Part shown: positions 45,835 through 58,406 of the stretch, one piece after another
Layout: each line of letters starts with the position of its first letter
Position numbering within the stretch: the stretch's first letter is position 1
DNA from: Guadua angustifolia
Taxonomy: Eukaryota > Streptophyta > Magnoliopsida > Poales > Poaceae
Length of the DNA stretch: 64,000 nt
NCBI GenBank assembly: GCA_036346375.1
Contig: CM070515.1
Coordinates: forward strand, 18,746,423 to 18,810,422
Reading direction: 5' to 3'
Translations under genes and position numbers: made by a program
The notes under the pieces: generated by a model
Seen by the model: only the letters and a program-made list of their open reading frames with translations
Database searches by the model: none
What the model was told of the DNA's origin: nothing

Positions 45835-46172
45835 TTAAATTCTACAAGCGGCATTTCAGGGAACTAGGTCAGATAACTCGTGTTGTCCAAATGGTTGTGC
45901 TAATGAATAGAGGGTTATAGTTTGAATTATTCATTCTTTTATACAACATCGTCCTAATATAAATTGTATAAATCTGGAAGTAAGCGAATAGGTAAGTACA
46001 TCTATTCTTTATTGTTGCTTTAATATTTATACAACTTTTAAACAGTAATACATATAAACACCTCCCAAATTCCTCCACGGAGCCTACTCGTCCCATAAAA
46101 ACCAAGATGAAGTGTTTGAACGCTCTGTCTGAATGTGGTACAGGTTAACAAGTAGAGGTATACAAATACAAT

Positions 46173-46456
46173 GATTTTTTAAAATAATACATTTTAAAAA
46201 TAATACTTCGGATTTTTTTTAAAAAAATACACGTTGTCATATGAATTGACGGTAGGTCTTCTATACAGAAACTCTATCACTAATTGTCTGATTTGTTGCT
46301 GATTGAATTGGCTAACATATTGTTTTGTCGCGAATTTATTTGTTCAATTGGCAACAAATATAATGTCGCAAATTCAACGACAGTGGTGTATGTTTGTAAT
46401 TTGTTTTCGGAGTATTTTTTATAAAATAATTTTAAAATGTATTATTAAAAAAATTC
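46173..46456. mobile_element. Mutator-like MITE
   Basis: 284 bp with terminal inverted repeats of about 25 bp (both ends share AATAATACATTTTAAAA) and a 10-bp duplication CAAATACAAT (46163-46172, 46457-46466), in the Mutator range. Contains TTGTCGCGAAT words related to the elements at 4181 and 11768. Confidence 0.82.
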
Positions 46457-46466
46457 CAAATACAAT

Positions 46467-47430
46467 GAACCAAACCATTTTTCTGCTTTGTCGCACAGGT
46501 CCAAACAAAACTAACCAGAGAAGAGTACTACACTTCAGGTGTAAGTACGGAGTTAACCAAGATGCTGAAACCAGAGGATGATACGGGGCTCGTACGCGGT
46601 ACAATTGCTTCCCATTTAACGTCACTGTTTTCAGTTTTTACACTACATACAGGCATGGCTTTAATCATGTGTCCGGCAACTGTCCTGCAGAAACAGTTGC
46701 ACAAAAGAGGTACGCAAGAACTAATTCGCCTAGCGGAGAAATCGTCGCTTTCCCTTTTGTCTCGGTGGTCATGAAGGAAAGACGAGCGCCTTTTGTTTTA
46801 GCAAGGAATGACTGGAAAGGCACGGCTATGGCTTAGCTAGATAGCCTCGAGCAAAAGAGCAAGTTCAGTGGCACAAATGAGTGTACTGGGAGTACTAATC
46901 CTAAATGAATCAGCTGCTCCTAGGCAGTACAGACTCGGGATTATGGGTGCTTTCGGTTTGTCGCATTAGCGGCCTGGAGAAGGTGCTGATCAAACTTTTT
47001 CACAAGATGCACGAGATGGACATATAAGTTATGTTTGCATGCCTCGGATCATGCGAGAATTCGTAAGAAGGGAGAGAGTTGAAACTAAGAACTGGGAGGC
47101 AAGATTTCTAAACAGAGGGCCACTGTTCGGTGAGACGATGACGTCAGAGAGGTGTCGATGTTGAAAGCCAACACCTGTTCGCTGAACAAAACATTCGCGT
47201 TGTGATCGGTGAATCGCAATGATCCCTTGTCTCGATTAATTGGCAAATGAGTGATTTCGTATGGAGCGCGACTGCTAGTCATGTCCAACACCAACCTAGA
47301 ATCAAAGCATGGTAAACCTAGTTTAAGAGCAAACTCCAATCCAATCATTAAGGACGACCAATCCTCTAATTGTCTCGATCTTGAGTCCTATTCTTTCCTG
47401 GAGCGTAACCTGATTGAGACCCATCACTTC
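46467..47430. other. Intergenic, nothing recognised
   Basis: The 87-codon minus frame at 47085-47348 is open but unlike any protein I know and its composition is not gene-like. No repeat ends seen. Confidence 0.45.
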
Positions 47431-48300
47431 TGTTGGAATATATGGGCTAAGCCCATAAATATTTGAGAATAATTCTGAATAAATCTCAAAGGCCCATCAT
47501 GTAGAGGAGGTGTAAACTCTTTAGTACCATATTGCTAGTTGAAGTGGAGCAACACTAATTTAAATAGTGGAGTGTGCTCCATCCCACTAACTTATGCCGG
47601 GGCCGGGGTGAGGGGCGCGGGCGCATGGCACCTGCGTGAATGGTCCATCAAAATCCGGTCCAGTAGCTTCCGCGTCTTTTTCTTTTGCTCTCCGGAAAAT
47701 CTGTGGTTGGTTACGAGATATGGAAACCGCATCATCTTTTGATCATGCGAACGTTTCCTATATATACCACGCGGGCTTCCGCCTGAGGACACAGAAAAAA
47801 CACTAGGGTTTTGCCTTTCTTTCTCTCTGTTGCGCCGCCATCGAACGGCTACTCCGTCCCGCTGCGTCGGGGTGCATTGGTAATCGGAAGAGCAGGTCTC
47901 CGAAACCCGTCACTCTTGAGATTTTGCACCAGAGAGGGCGAATAAGGTTTTTGGGAAGCATTCGGCGCGACTGCTCGCGATCTGCTTCCTCTCCGTTTGT
48001 CATCTGTCTCGCCTTCCACATCGTCGCGACGGGGTCCTCTTCTTCATCTCTTGCCTTCAGTTCTATTCAAGCAGACCGGTACATTTCGATGTCTTCGCTA
48101 TTTTCAATCTTATTGCTACAGTTTTATAGTATAGTAGAGGGACATATGTGTAGATTGATTACATGCATGTCTACAATATACTTATGTTTAATGCGTAGGC
48201 TTCACAATCAATTTGTGTTTATGAATTATCTTCTGTTCGATTTATACCTCCAAAGACAACTAGCCTTCTCCGTGTGTACCTCCAAAGAAAAGATGTAGGA
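47431..48300 (+). mobile_element. Copia-like LTR, right boundary not determined
   Basis: Starts TGTTGGAATATATGGGC, a typical Ty1/copia LTR start. A TATA box (TATATA) lies at 47759-47764 and is followed by a C/T-rich leader (CTTTCTTTCTCTCTG). No primer site, gag or pol follows, so it is a solo or truncated LTR. The end coordinate is approximate. Confidence 0.5.
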
Positions 48301-49926
48301 TCGATCTTCCTACAGTTGATTGAGCTTCAGTAACAAATAGACTAGAGAATGGCAAGTTTTAACAAGTGAACATGCGCTAGCTAAATTGCTCGTCGAGGTA
48401 AAACATCATTTCAGTAATAGAGGCTGGCATGAATGTGAGCACAAAGGAAAGTTCAGTGAGCACAAAGGAAAGTTCATAGCTACCTTTCTTTGGCGGTACT
48501 ATTTACGCTGACTAAAAATGCCTGAGAAAAGAAAGGAAGCTGCTCAGAGATGGCCCGACAATCATGTCCAAGCTACTGTTCACTTCAGTATTGCTACGTG
48601 GAGCAACTGCTGCAAGCAATCGATTGAGGAACAGCATAGCACCAGTCGAAAACGTGAGACTCGCGAGATTCAAAAGTCAGACGGTGACGACCAAGAGCTA
48701 TTGGAAATTTCGTTATCTCACCAACTTGGAGGCTTCGTGCGTATTAGCTTGGCCCCCAGGCCCCCACTGCCATCACAAGAAGAGTGAAATGTAATAATGC
48801 TCTGACAAGATAACATGTACAGTTGCTATGGACGAGCTTCTCCTTGTCTCGTCTGTCATCTCTGATCAACTGTAGCTTTCTCGAGGGAGCTAGTAGTGGG
48901 CTTGGCTTGCTTAGTCTTTCATATTCTGATTTGCCCAGTAAGTCAACTAAGCCATCTTGATAAGCTAGTTTGGGAAGGTGTGCGTCTTGTCCTTGCCAAA
49001 CGTTCAGTCGTTCATGCAGAGTTAGGTCCGATTTACTGGTGTTTAGATGTGTATCTACTGTGAAACCACCGAAAGGCGATACTAAGTATCATCGTAGCCA
49101 TGAAAATTATTACACGTCCATGGAGAAGAAAAGCACAAGCACTCACAGCTCGCACGGCAAAATCAGCTCAATATTACTGCAGATATAGTGAAAGATTAGG
49201 AGGTCTTACACGCAAAATGAGACCGGATTGATGCCGCTGGTAATCAAACTGTGTTCAAAAGAAGGTAAACATATTTTAATGGCCATCTTGAGAATGCACT
49301 TGGGATTCATGCAGTTGTTTGTTTCCCATTGTAGACCACGAAGATCCTATCTAAAGACTAAATGTCTAAAATGCACCTCATCTTTTTCATCCTGATTAGA
49401 TTTGTTCTTGAATAATGTGTTCAGTGCACACATGCTCGTACAGTACCGAACGTGAATAATGCAAAAGCATCTTTTCTTCGTCGATGGGAAACAATTTTTT
49501 TTTCTGGAAATCTTATCAGTTTTTTCCCCAGAATATTGTTTGGTTGTCTAGGTGAAGAACATCTGAGCCAACTCAACAACCACTGAACCTCCTTTGGCAA
49601 AGGCGCATTCAACTATTCAAGCGTGCGCTTCTACTGCATCTGCATGGACCTCTCCTCTGGAGAGGCTCCACATGCAATCGTTCCCCAAACCTTTTGGCTT
49701 CTGAGATGAGATACCTAGTTGGTTCTTAGACACAATCATACGACTAACCTCGACAGAAGTACGTCGTGGGTCCTAAACTTGCCCTGTCGTATCGCATGCG
49801 TCTGCGATCGTAAGAGCTGAACTTTCTGATCTCCTATACTTTTGCGAGAAGACAGGTCCAAACCGTACGAATTATCGGAGGTATTGGGCCGGGCCTATCC
49901 TGATCAGGTCCATTTACAACTTTCGC
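48301..49926. other. Intergenic, no gene recognised
   Basis: 48518-48787 holds overlapping open frames in two frames (about 89 and 76 codons) without family resemblance. Nothing else stands out. Confidence 0.45.
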
Positions 49927-51407
49927 TAAGGTTTAAAATCTCATCGAGATTTCTCGGCCGACATTTTAAATATCGGTGGGATAAAAAAAATTCAAATCGC
50001 TACGAACATTTCTACGAATTTTGGTCAATTCCGACAAGATTTTGGCTTTTTATATCGAGATGATCATAAATTCGATCGGTTTTCACGTTTTTTGGAACAA
50101 ATTTCGCACCGAATTTTTTGTGGCAAATTATAATGCCTATTATGATGAATGCATGTGAAATTTTGCAAAAAAAATTATATATACAAATTATGTAACCCTA
50201 GAAAGTAATGACTTCCAAGAATTGCAAGCTTAGCACAACAAGACGAGTTGACTTGTGTGATCGTCAGCTACTTCAGTCTTTAATGTAAAACATTCATAAA
50301 AATAGGCTGAATCAAAATCTAACAATGGATACAGAAGGATGTTGGTAATATTGGTTAGGACTTTGGATCAATCCGGTCTAAAAAAGTTGTTTTTCTATCT
50401 GGAGCAAATCGCGTGGAAATATTTCTCATGTGATGATAATTGAACAAATATAGTTGAGAATGTATTTTGGTGAGATTTCGGTGTATTTCAGGTTTTTTGA
50501 CTGAGATGATCATAAATTTTTGGCCAAAGAGAAGTCAGTAAAGAAGTTTAGATTTTTAGACTACACTACAACGCACTGAAGAGAGACTAACCAATATATA
50601 CTCAACCCTACGACATCGATCGTCTTTAGGTTTTATTCCCTCAAAAGCGACAGAAAAGATTAGATCAAAACTAGTGCAATTATCATTATCATCATCAATT
50701 CATCATTAATAAACCACGGGTCAATGAGAGGGTAACCAATGCTAATAGAAGATAAAACTAGTGCAATTATCATTATCATCCTCAATGCCTCAATTGAAGA
50801 TAAAATCTTACAAAAGAAAAAAGAACACTAGACAGTATGCTACTGCTGGTATGTGCTATCTAAATAAATGTATGACATTAACTGATCAATACACCAATAA
50901 AAAGCGGTAGTGTAATCATAGCACCTAGCTACTACTTGTCATGCACCCAATCTCAAGCCTCTCGTAGCACAGGAAATTGATTAATCAATAGCAATACGTT
51001 TTTAAATACTATTTTATGTGCAAATACTTAGTATTTTACATTCAAATAGATATAAAATATTGATAAATGCTTACATATTTTTTTATATTTTTCTAACCAT
51101 AGAGACCATTTCACAGGAGGTTGAGAAAGGACCGAAAATTCAGTTTTGTCAGCCTAAAAAATACCGGATTTGAAATTTAATTTTTGAATTTCAACCGGAT
51201 TTCGTTTGAAATTCTAAAATTTCGAAGATTTTTCGAGTTTCGGCCGAGATATGGTACAATAACCTTCTCTCGCACCGAGCTCCTGGGTCATTAGTCATAA
51301 TCATGAATTTCGAAGATTTTTCGAGTTTCGGCCGAGATATGGTACAAAACGAAATTTGTAGCCTTCTCTCGCACCGAGCTCTTGGGTCATTAGTCATAAT
51401 CATGAGC
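49927..51407. mobile_element. Element with GAAATTTC/CGGCCGA-word arms, related to 56918-58397
   Basis: Left arm AAGGTTTAAAATCTCATCGAG and right arm ending CACCGAGCTCTTGG resemble the ends of the element at 56918-58397. Arms contain TTTCGGCCGAGAT and GAAATTT words. No matching target duplication was found and the right arm is duplicated, so boundaries are tentative. Confidence 0.35.
51223..51406 (+). repeat. 88-bp tandem duplication upstream of the SMI1-like gene
   Basis: Copies begin CGAAGATTTTTCGAGTTTCG at 51223 and 51311 and both contain CTTCTCTCGCACCGAGCTC and GGGTCATTAGTCATAATCAT. The second copy has an extra ACGAAATTTGTAG block. Confidence 0.88.
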
Positions 51408-51678
51408 CGGATGAGGCAAAGTTAACAGCGAGACAAATGCTGGCCGAGGTCACCCTCTCGCTCGCATAGTGATTCACATTGTTACTAGTTCGCTAGGAGC
51501 GACGAGGGGAAAAAACCAAGAGATGCCAACTCAACAGCTCAAGAATCACCTCACCTTCCCGTGTGTTCTGCTCCTACTCCTACCCTCCTTTGCCTTGCTC
51601 CCTGCCTCCCCCTACTTGGTGACCCAAGGATCTCTGCAATGGGCCCCACCACCCGCGATGGGCAATGGCCGGCCCCCC

Positions 51679-51684
51679 TATATA
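51679..51684 (+). promoter_or_regulatory. TATA box of the SMI1-like gene
   Basis: TATATA in CCCCTATATACTCC, about 150 bases before the start codon, leaving a 5' UTR of about 120 bases. Confidence 0.6.
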
Positions 51685-51831
51685 CTCCAAGCCTCCTCCC
51701 TTCCCACCCCGTCTCTAGCCTACTAGTACCTGCTCACTCCTGACTCGCCATTTCCTTCTCCAAGCTCAGTGCACTTGTGAAAAGCAGACGACGTACGGAG
51801 GGGCAAGCTGGTATATACGACGAGGGTTGCA

Positions 51832-53019
51832 ATGGTGGACGTGGACCGTCGGATGGCAGGCCTGTCCCCGGCGGCGCACGCGGCCGGGCTGCGTCGCCTG
51901 TCCACGCGCGCCGCGGCGGGTCCCTCGTCGGCGTCGGCGTCGCCGAGACATGGCCTACACTCGTTCAACGCCCTGGCGGCCGCGGTGCTCGCCCACCTCA
52001 GAGCATCCGGGGTGGCCGTGCTCCCGGGGCTCTCCGAGGCGGAGCTGGCGCGCGCCGAGGCCGAGATGGGCTTCGCGTTCCCGCCCGACCTGCGCGCCGT
52101 GCTGGCCATGGGGCTCCCGTCCGGCCCGGGGTTCCCGGACTGGCGGACGCGCGCGGGGCTCCGGTCGGCGTTTGACCTGCCCATCGCGGCGGCGTCGCTG
52201 CAGATCGCGAGGGGTGCGCTGTGGCCGCGGTGCTGGGGACCGAGGCCGGCCGACCCGGACCGCGCCCTGCAGCTCGCGCGCTCCGCCATCCGCCGCGCAC
52301 CGCTACTGGTGCCGCTGTTCGACCGGTGCTTCCTGCCCTGCCGCCCCTGCCTCGCCGGGAACCCCGTCTTCTTCGTCACCGACGACCGGGTGCTCTGCTG
52401 TGGCCTCGACATCCTCCACTTCTTTACCCGCGACTCCTCCTTCCAGCCACTGGACCTGCGGGTCCCCTCGTCGGTGCAGCCGTCCTCCGGCGAGACTACG
52501 CCGTACATGCGCCGCAGCCTTGACGCGGCCTGCGGCGGCAAGGCCCCGCGCTGGATTGAGTTCTGGAGCGACGCCGCGTCCGACCGACGACGCCGCGACT
52601 CGTCCTCCTCGGAGGCCTCCACAGCGTCCTCGTCCTCCGGGTGCTCGTCGTCACCGGCCAGGAGGTCAAGGACCCCGCACTGGGTGGACAACTACCTGGA
52701 CAGGCTTGGGTCCGTGCTGAAGAAAGGCGGGTGGAGGGACACGGAGGTGAACGAGATGGTCGAGGTGACGGCCTCCGGTCTGTTCGACGGCGAGGAGACG
52801 CCTGCGGTGGACGCGGACACTGTGCTCGACGCGCTTCTGCTGAAGGCCGACCGGTGCTCCGACTCGCTTCGTCGTGCCGGGTGGAGCTCCGAGGACGTGT
52901 CAGACGCGCTCGGGCTCAACCTCCGGCGGTGCAAGGAGCGGCCGCGGCCGGCCGTACGGATACCGCTGGAGATCGCCGTGAAGGTCGAGCGGCTCGCGCG
53001 GTCGGTAGCGAGGCCGTGA
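51832..53019 (+). CDS. Plant SMI1/KNR4-like protein of unknown function, intronless
   Basis: 395 residues, single exon, high third-position GC as usual for intronless grass genes. The start MVDVDRRMAGL matches the conserved start of the plant family (Arabidopsis At5g67020/At3g50340, as remembered), which supports this ATG. Residues about 45-105 (HLRASGVAVLPGLSEAELAR, FAFPPDLRAVLAMGLPSG, PDWR) form the SMI1/KNR4-like pattern; residues 105-215 contain conserved Cys/Trp/Pro blocks (WPRCWG, CFLPC, LAGNPVFFV). Residues 255-280 are Ser-rich and probably disordered; 283-395 are predicted helical (HWVDNYLDRLGSVLKKGGW). No signal peptide or membrane segment. In yeast the SMI1 family acts in cell-wall synthesis control; the plant role is unknown to me. 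Intact, no stops. Flanked by transposons on both sides. Confidence 0.92.
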   Translation: MVDVDRRMAGLSPAAHAAGLRRLSTRAAAGPSSASASPRHGLHSFNALAAAVLAHLRASGVAVLPGLSEAELARAEAEMGFAFPPDLRAVLAMGLPSGPGFPDWRTRAGLRSAFDLPIAAASLQIARGALWPRCWGPRPADPDRALQLARSAIRRAPLLVPLFDRCFLPCRPCLAGNPVFFVTDDRVLCCGLDILHFFTRDSSFQPLDLRVPSSVQPSSGETTPYMRRSLDAACGGKAPRWIEFWSDAASDRRRRDSSSSEASTASSSSGCSSSPARRSRTPHWVDNYLDRLGSVLKKGGWRDTEVNEMVEVTASGLFDGEETPAVDADTVLDALLLKADRCSDSLRRAGWSSEDVSDALGLNLRRCKERPRPAVRIPLEIAVKVERLARSVARP

Positions 53020-53136
53020 CCTCGCCGCCACTGTTCACTGGCACTAGCTTGCCGTTTTCTTTTAGAAAAAGTTGCTTTTTTTCTCAACTTTTTCACTATA
53101 CAAGGAAAGAATACCTGTACTTTATTTAATCAAGTA

Positions 53137-53142
53137 AATAAA
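53137..53142 (+). terminator. Polyadenylation signal of the SMI1-like gene
   Basis: AATAAA, 118 bases after the stop codon, in an AT-rich 3' UTR. Confidence 0.5.
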
Positions 53143-54628
53143 AATTAACACCACGATCATGTGCATGCTGAGATGTAATTTAATGCTCGGATTTGATCAG
53201 GTCTAAATGAGGGTAGTAACGGTTATATTGACGGCGCCAATCACTCTCTTTTTTTCAATTCTTTTGTTAGAGAACGGTCCTTTTTTGTCGAATCTTTGGG
53301 AGTCAAGGTGGACGGCAACGTCTGCTGCTAATCTACTGATCTAAGGAGTCATTTGACTTATTTGCAGTAGCAAACAGATCCCATGCAGCTGCCGTATTAA
53401 TTTTATGGAAGTCCCGTGCCTGCAAGATTATACTCTTTGCTTGAACAAAAGCCATCTTGCTTTAGCTTGTAAGTGCCTACGTTTTTCTTCAGTACACTCT
53501 CCGATTGTGCAAAAGCCTAAGCCGTGATAATCGCAGATCAGCAGTAGCTAGTCAAGTTGCTCCCCATTTACCCTCTCGTTAATTTTCAGCTCTTGACGTC
53601 GCGTTCTGTCGATGGAAAAGGAGTATGGATCAGTAGACATTGGTGAGCCCATCAGTGGTTGGTTGGGCCATGCTCGTGCATGCACTTGCGCTTTGGTAGC
53701 GCTTTTTGATGGGGGTGTGCGGTGCGTCTCCCTTTTTTTGGCGTGTTAGCCTCGCTTCGATTACTCGGTGTGCCCTCCGAAAGGAACAGCCTTGTTCCGT
53801 TGCCGACACGCGCAGGCACACGCGCGCGGCGGGCTGGCCTCGGGAGCCGCGCGGCCTTGTTGCGCGCGCCCGCCTGCCCGCCTGCCAAGCCGCGCGGTGC
53901 TCGTGCAGGCGCGCGCGAACAGGCCAACAAGGCTGGCTCGGCTCGGCGCGGCGCGTTCTCACCTCAGCTCTCTCTCACGCGCGCGCGCGGCGCACTCCTG
54001 TAGTCCTGTGACACAACACCTTAGCTTGGGAGTTGGGGGCGCGCCTCAATTCAATGACGCAGCGTGCGCCCCGTGCAGCCAGCGCCATCACGTAAAGGCT
54101 AAAGCGGAGCCGCGGCCTGTGGCTAAACAGCGACGTGCGAGCGTCCGATGTGCCGGTGGTCCTGCGCTGACGAATGCTCGGGGCTCTCGTCCTCGCGACG
54201 GGGAAGAGGCTGGGCGACCGTGCGGTTAGCCCGCCTCGCCGTCCTATCCCGACCGTTGGATGGATTTGAATTGATGGCAAAGGCTGTGGCGGTACCACAC
54301 CCAATAGTTCTTCCCCAAAGCTGTCAGCTTTAATGGAAGCAGTGGAGGGTGATCCTGTGTGTTTTCCTGTACTTTTGCTGTGCGTATTGGTCGGGACTCG
54401 GGAGTTGGGAGGAGATTTTTAGAATTTGAAGTGGTGGGAGTGGGACAACTCGGGGGAGGTTGTTCGCGGTGGTGTATTGGTAAAACTCAGCTTTCACTGG
54501 TGGTAAACTATACATGAAATCAGATTGGTTTACGCTGCAACTGGGAATCAAGAATATGAACAAGATAAACGTTTTTAAGAAAAACATTCCCCAATCTCTC
54601 TTTTCCTGCACTCACGCTCGGCGGCAGC
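53143..54628. other. Intergenic, CG-rich stretch without recognised gene
   Basis: 53800-54240 is rich in CGCG/GCGC runs and gives open frames in every direction; none has family resemblance. Confidence 0.45.
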
Positions 54629-54636
54629 ACGGTGAG

Positions 54637-55167
54637 TAGGGCTGTAGGGGTGAAAACAGGTGATTGGATGCAGTGGATATTACTTTTCGTATTTTATCTT
54701 ATATTTTTTCTTAGATTCGAAATCGAATATAGATCCGGATTATTCATGATAGAAATGGATAAATATATAAAGAGTATGCACACATATATAGAGTAATATA
54801 TGTTAAATTAAAATCATATAAGTACATAACTATGCTAGCAAGTTATATATCAATCAAACCCAATAGACGTCAAATAAAGAATATGCTACTTGAAAATCAA
54901 TAGAACCAAGTAATTGTCAATATAAATGAGCTACCATTAAAAAAATATAATGAAAATGGGTTGGGCCTTACTAATATCCGAATAGTAAAAATCCATATAT
55001 CCAAATCTCGTCCCGTAATTATCGGATATTGGATGCTCCGAATCCGATCACAAATTTGGATTTAAGTATCCAGATCCCGTCCCGGATCCGACCGAATAGT
55101 CAAATCCAATCTCGACCTGATCCGGTCCTGGATTGAATAGGAAATATCCGACCTGATTTCACCTCTA
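54637..55167. mobile_element. hAT-like element with GGATCCGA/ATATCCGA-word arms
   Basis: 531 bp from TAGGGCTGTAGGGGTG to TTTCACCTCTA, flanked by ACGGTGAG / GCGGTGAG (7 of 8 bases match). Right arm is tiled with ATCCGAATCCGATC-type words, left arm with complementary AATCGAATA/AGATCCGGAT words. It sits in a copy of the dispersed repeat also seen at 21990-22270. Confidence 0.68.
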
Positions 55168-55175
55168 GCGGTGAG

Positions 55176-56908
55176 GCAGCGAGCTTGCCATAGGTAATAG
55201 GAGACGGGCAGGGATGGTAGAGGAAGCACGTTGAGCTACAACCAATGCGACGACAGTGGTAACAGAGGAGGGAGACGAAAGATGTACCATCGGAATCGAT
55301 TCTAACGGTATAGCATTCCCTAGTTGTTTTCTTTTTTTCTTTTACTTGTCCTATTGGCTTCTTCATGATGGACAAAGTATATCACTGCTACTCTCGTAGC
55401 TTCGGCATTATGTCCTACGTACCTTCCACTTCGAATTGTCCGGCACATCTTACTTGCCAAATTTTAATTCCTATATTTTTTTATCGTGTTTTAGTTTGAG
55501 TCCCCCAAATGTTATTTTGGTGACCCTATCTACCGTAAGATAGTATGCCTACGGTGTACTCGTAAGGATGTGAGGAAGCATCGTGTTAATTGATATTATC
55601 ATGCATGCATGATTGCGCGATGGATAGGCCCTCGTATATTTACAAAAACTTGCACGTACCTTTCCGCAGACAAACCGGACATATCAAATGTTCATGTCCT
55701 ATCGTGTCAAAGTCCTTAACTAATTTTTAAAAAAAAAACACGTAGAGGTTGGCTCTGATATTCTTGGCATTACATCAAGAAACGAATGCCGCAAACGATA
55801 AACCCATGCATGCATGGCTGTAACGAACGCGTATCAAGCATCACAAGTTCAGACATAACAGCTTGCAGTTTGAGATCACATGGCAGCTGAAATTTGCATT
55901 GTTTATATCAAATTCCACAAGAATTGTTTGGTGGTCCTTGCACCGATGGAGTTTCTTGGGAGACTTCAAGCATGGATTTCTGTCGTGAAACAGGTTTTTT
56001 GGTTGTAAAGTATATATGTCGGAGTTTGGCTACTCATTTGCTTGGCAGGGCAGCATTGGCTTAACAAAATAGTGGCTGACAATATTCCTGGACCACAATC
56101 ACGTATGATGAACTTAATTATAGTGTCGATGAAATAGTTATGCTGGAGGCAGGCGCTTCTTATATATATTTCATTTGTTAACAAAGTACGTCGGATTAAT
56201 TGTAGTTATTTGGATGCCGAGGAAGAATAAGACGAGCAAATTAGTCTCGTTATTCCTGGACCACATCAAATGTCGATGTAGCAAATGTCAATTCCAGCTT
56301 TGGTATCTACAAAAGTATTTCGGTTCAGCGACAATTTCTCCTGATAGAATAGTATGTATGGTCTATGCTTCATAATAGGTCAGGCAATCAGATTAGACAT
56401 GCAATGTCGGTTACACTAGTTTTTTCCTTTTTGTTGGTTGAATATGACTCTGTGACTTCTAACATTTTTAGATCACGTTTAATTTCAACATATTTTTGGA
56501 TGTAGCATTAGAATTAGGCTATATTTATAGGTCCACCTAGGTATTAGGCACCGTTTCTCTCTTAAACAAATAGGTAAAATTTTAACTCTCAGGTTGCTCT
56601 TAAATTCGTGCTAAGTATAATAAACACGACGCGCTGGTCTTCCCGCCTCTCTTGTCCTCCTACCTCTCTCGTATTTGACAACTTACAATAGTTGAATCCG
56701 CCATCCTACACCAACCCTAACTCGCTACTCGCGTCTACATCGCTGCCTACCGACTCTGCCTTACCACCACGCCCTGCGGTTGGGAGTACAACTCTAACCC
56801 CTAAATTTCGCTGGAGAGGACACCATTGCTGTCATTGTTGTAGCGTAAATCTCAATGTACTTGGATGGTAAAAAAAACCTGATGAGAGAGGAGAAACTAG
56901 GTGTCTGA
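55176..56908. other. Intergenic, nothing recognised beyond dispersed-repeat remnant
   Basis: 55176-55340 belongs to the dispersed repeat shared with 21990-22270. No gene in the remainder. Confidence 0.45.
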
Positions 56909-56917
56909 GACTTAATC

Positions 56918-58397
56918 AGGGAATTAAATTTCATCGAAATTCGCCAAATTTTCATTGAAATTTCAGATTTCGGGACTCCACGAAATCCAAACTACCGGTC
57001 GATTTTTTTCTTTGGAAATTGCTACAGTAAAAAATGAGGGTGAAATTTCGGTAAATTTCACCGAAATTTCATGAATTTTGATCGAAATTTGAACTTTTAG
57101 GGCCGAATTTGACCGGATTTGGTCCAATAACCCATAAGAAAGTGATCTTCTATGAAAATTTATTGAAAAAATGAATTTTTGAGACATTTTAAAATTTTGG
57201 CAGAAACACTGTTAGATTTTTATAAAATTTTACAAGCTTGATAATAAGCTGAAAATTTTATGATACAATCTTGAGCAGGTAGGATCATACATAAAAAATT
57301 TCAGAACAATTTAAGTTCATTTTTTATCTTTAAAAAATCAAAAACAGGATGAATATAATTGAGACAGTTAACTTGTCAGAATTTTATAAATTTTCTTGAG
57401 TGTGATCATAATCTAAAATTTTTATGAGATATTACTAATTTCCTCAGTATCATTATATAAAATTTTCAAAAAAATTTAACTTTTTTGTTTGCTCAATCAA
57501 ATCTATGTAAGCACTGAACTTTATTTGTTATATTATATTTCAAAAATCAAACAAAGAAAGAACATAAATGGTATTGTGCCTTGTAAGAATTTTATAAATT
57601 CATTGGAGGGTGATCATGATTCAAAATTTTTATTATATATTAAGAATTTCCTTATCAACCTTCTGTAAAATTTTCAAAAATTTTAAACCTTTTTTATTTG
57701 CTAAAGCAAATCTATGTATTGATCATCGGGCTTTTATTAGGATGTAGCATTGTCAGAATTTTTAAAAATTATTTAAGAATTATAATCATATAAAAATTTT
57801 ATATAACCATTAATGATACATCAGAACCATGCACAAAAATTTTCAAAAATTTATAACATGGTTTGGACAATTTTTCATTTCGTTCAAATTTACCGATAAT
57901 AAACCTTTTAACATGACGGTAGCACTTTTTGAATTTTTAAAAATTCATGATATTTGATAATTATCTGAAAATTTTATGAGAATATTATAGATATGTCAGA
58001 ACTATCCACAAAAAATTTCAAAATTTTATAACCTCGTTTGTTCTAATTTTCATTTGGTTTAAACTTGCCAGTCAGCGTTTTATCAGGATAGTAGTAATGT
58101 TTGAATTTTTAAAACTTCCTCAAATTTGATAATCACTTGAAAATATAATGAGAACATCTCTGATGTGTCAGGAACCTTCAAAAAAAATGTCTCGTTTGAA
58201 CTATTTTTTTGTCAGTGCAATTTCGCCAAAATTTCGGATTTTTGGCCGAAATTTCAGAAATTTCGGCAACAAAAAACCGGATTTGAATTTTCCTTTTTGA
58301 ATTTTGAACGGATTTCGTCCGAAATGACGAAATTTTGCCGAAATTTCGGATTTCAGCCATGGGCAAAATTTTGTTCAAAACGAAATTCGACTCCTTG
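56918..58397. mobile_element. GAAATTTC-word-armed element with 9-bp duplication (Mutator-like or hAT-like)
   Basis: 1,480 bp between duplications GACTTAATC (56909-56917, 58398-58406). Ends AGGGAATTAAATTTC and GAAATTCGACTCCTTGG are imperfect inverted repeats. Both arms (about 200 bp each) are tiled with the palindrome GAAATTTC and CGGCCGAAATTTCGG words. The centre is a six-unit AT-rich array. No ORF. Confidence 0.62.
57180..58195 (-). repeat. Degenerate AT-rich array, about 170-bp period, six units
   Basis: Blocks resembling ATAATTATCTGAAAATTTTA recur near 57244, 57408, 57615, 57783, 57957 and 58128. On minus the array matches 14470-15300 inside the first CACTA. Confidence 0.62.
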
Positions 58398-58406
58398 GAC
58401 TTAATC

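Noticed and set aside
47085..47348. 87-codon minus frame as possible gene fragment
   Set aside because: No recognisable motif and no splice or homology support.
51827..52720. Long overlapping frames on both strands over the SMI1-like gene
   Set aside because: High third-position GC removes stops from all frames; only the 395-codon frame has family similarity and a conserved start.
53800..54240. CGCG-rich region as CpG island or gene
   Set aside because: Open frames in all phases without domain; no TATA or splice structure seen.
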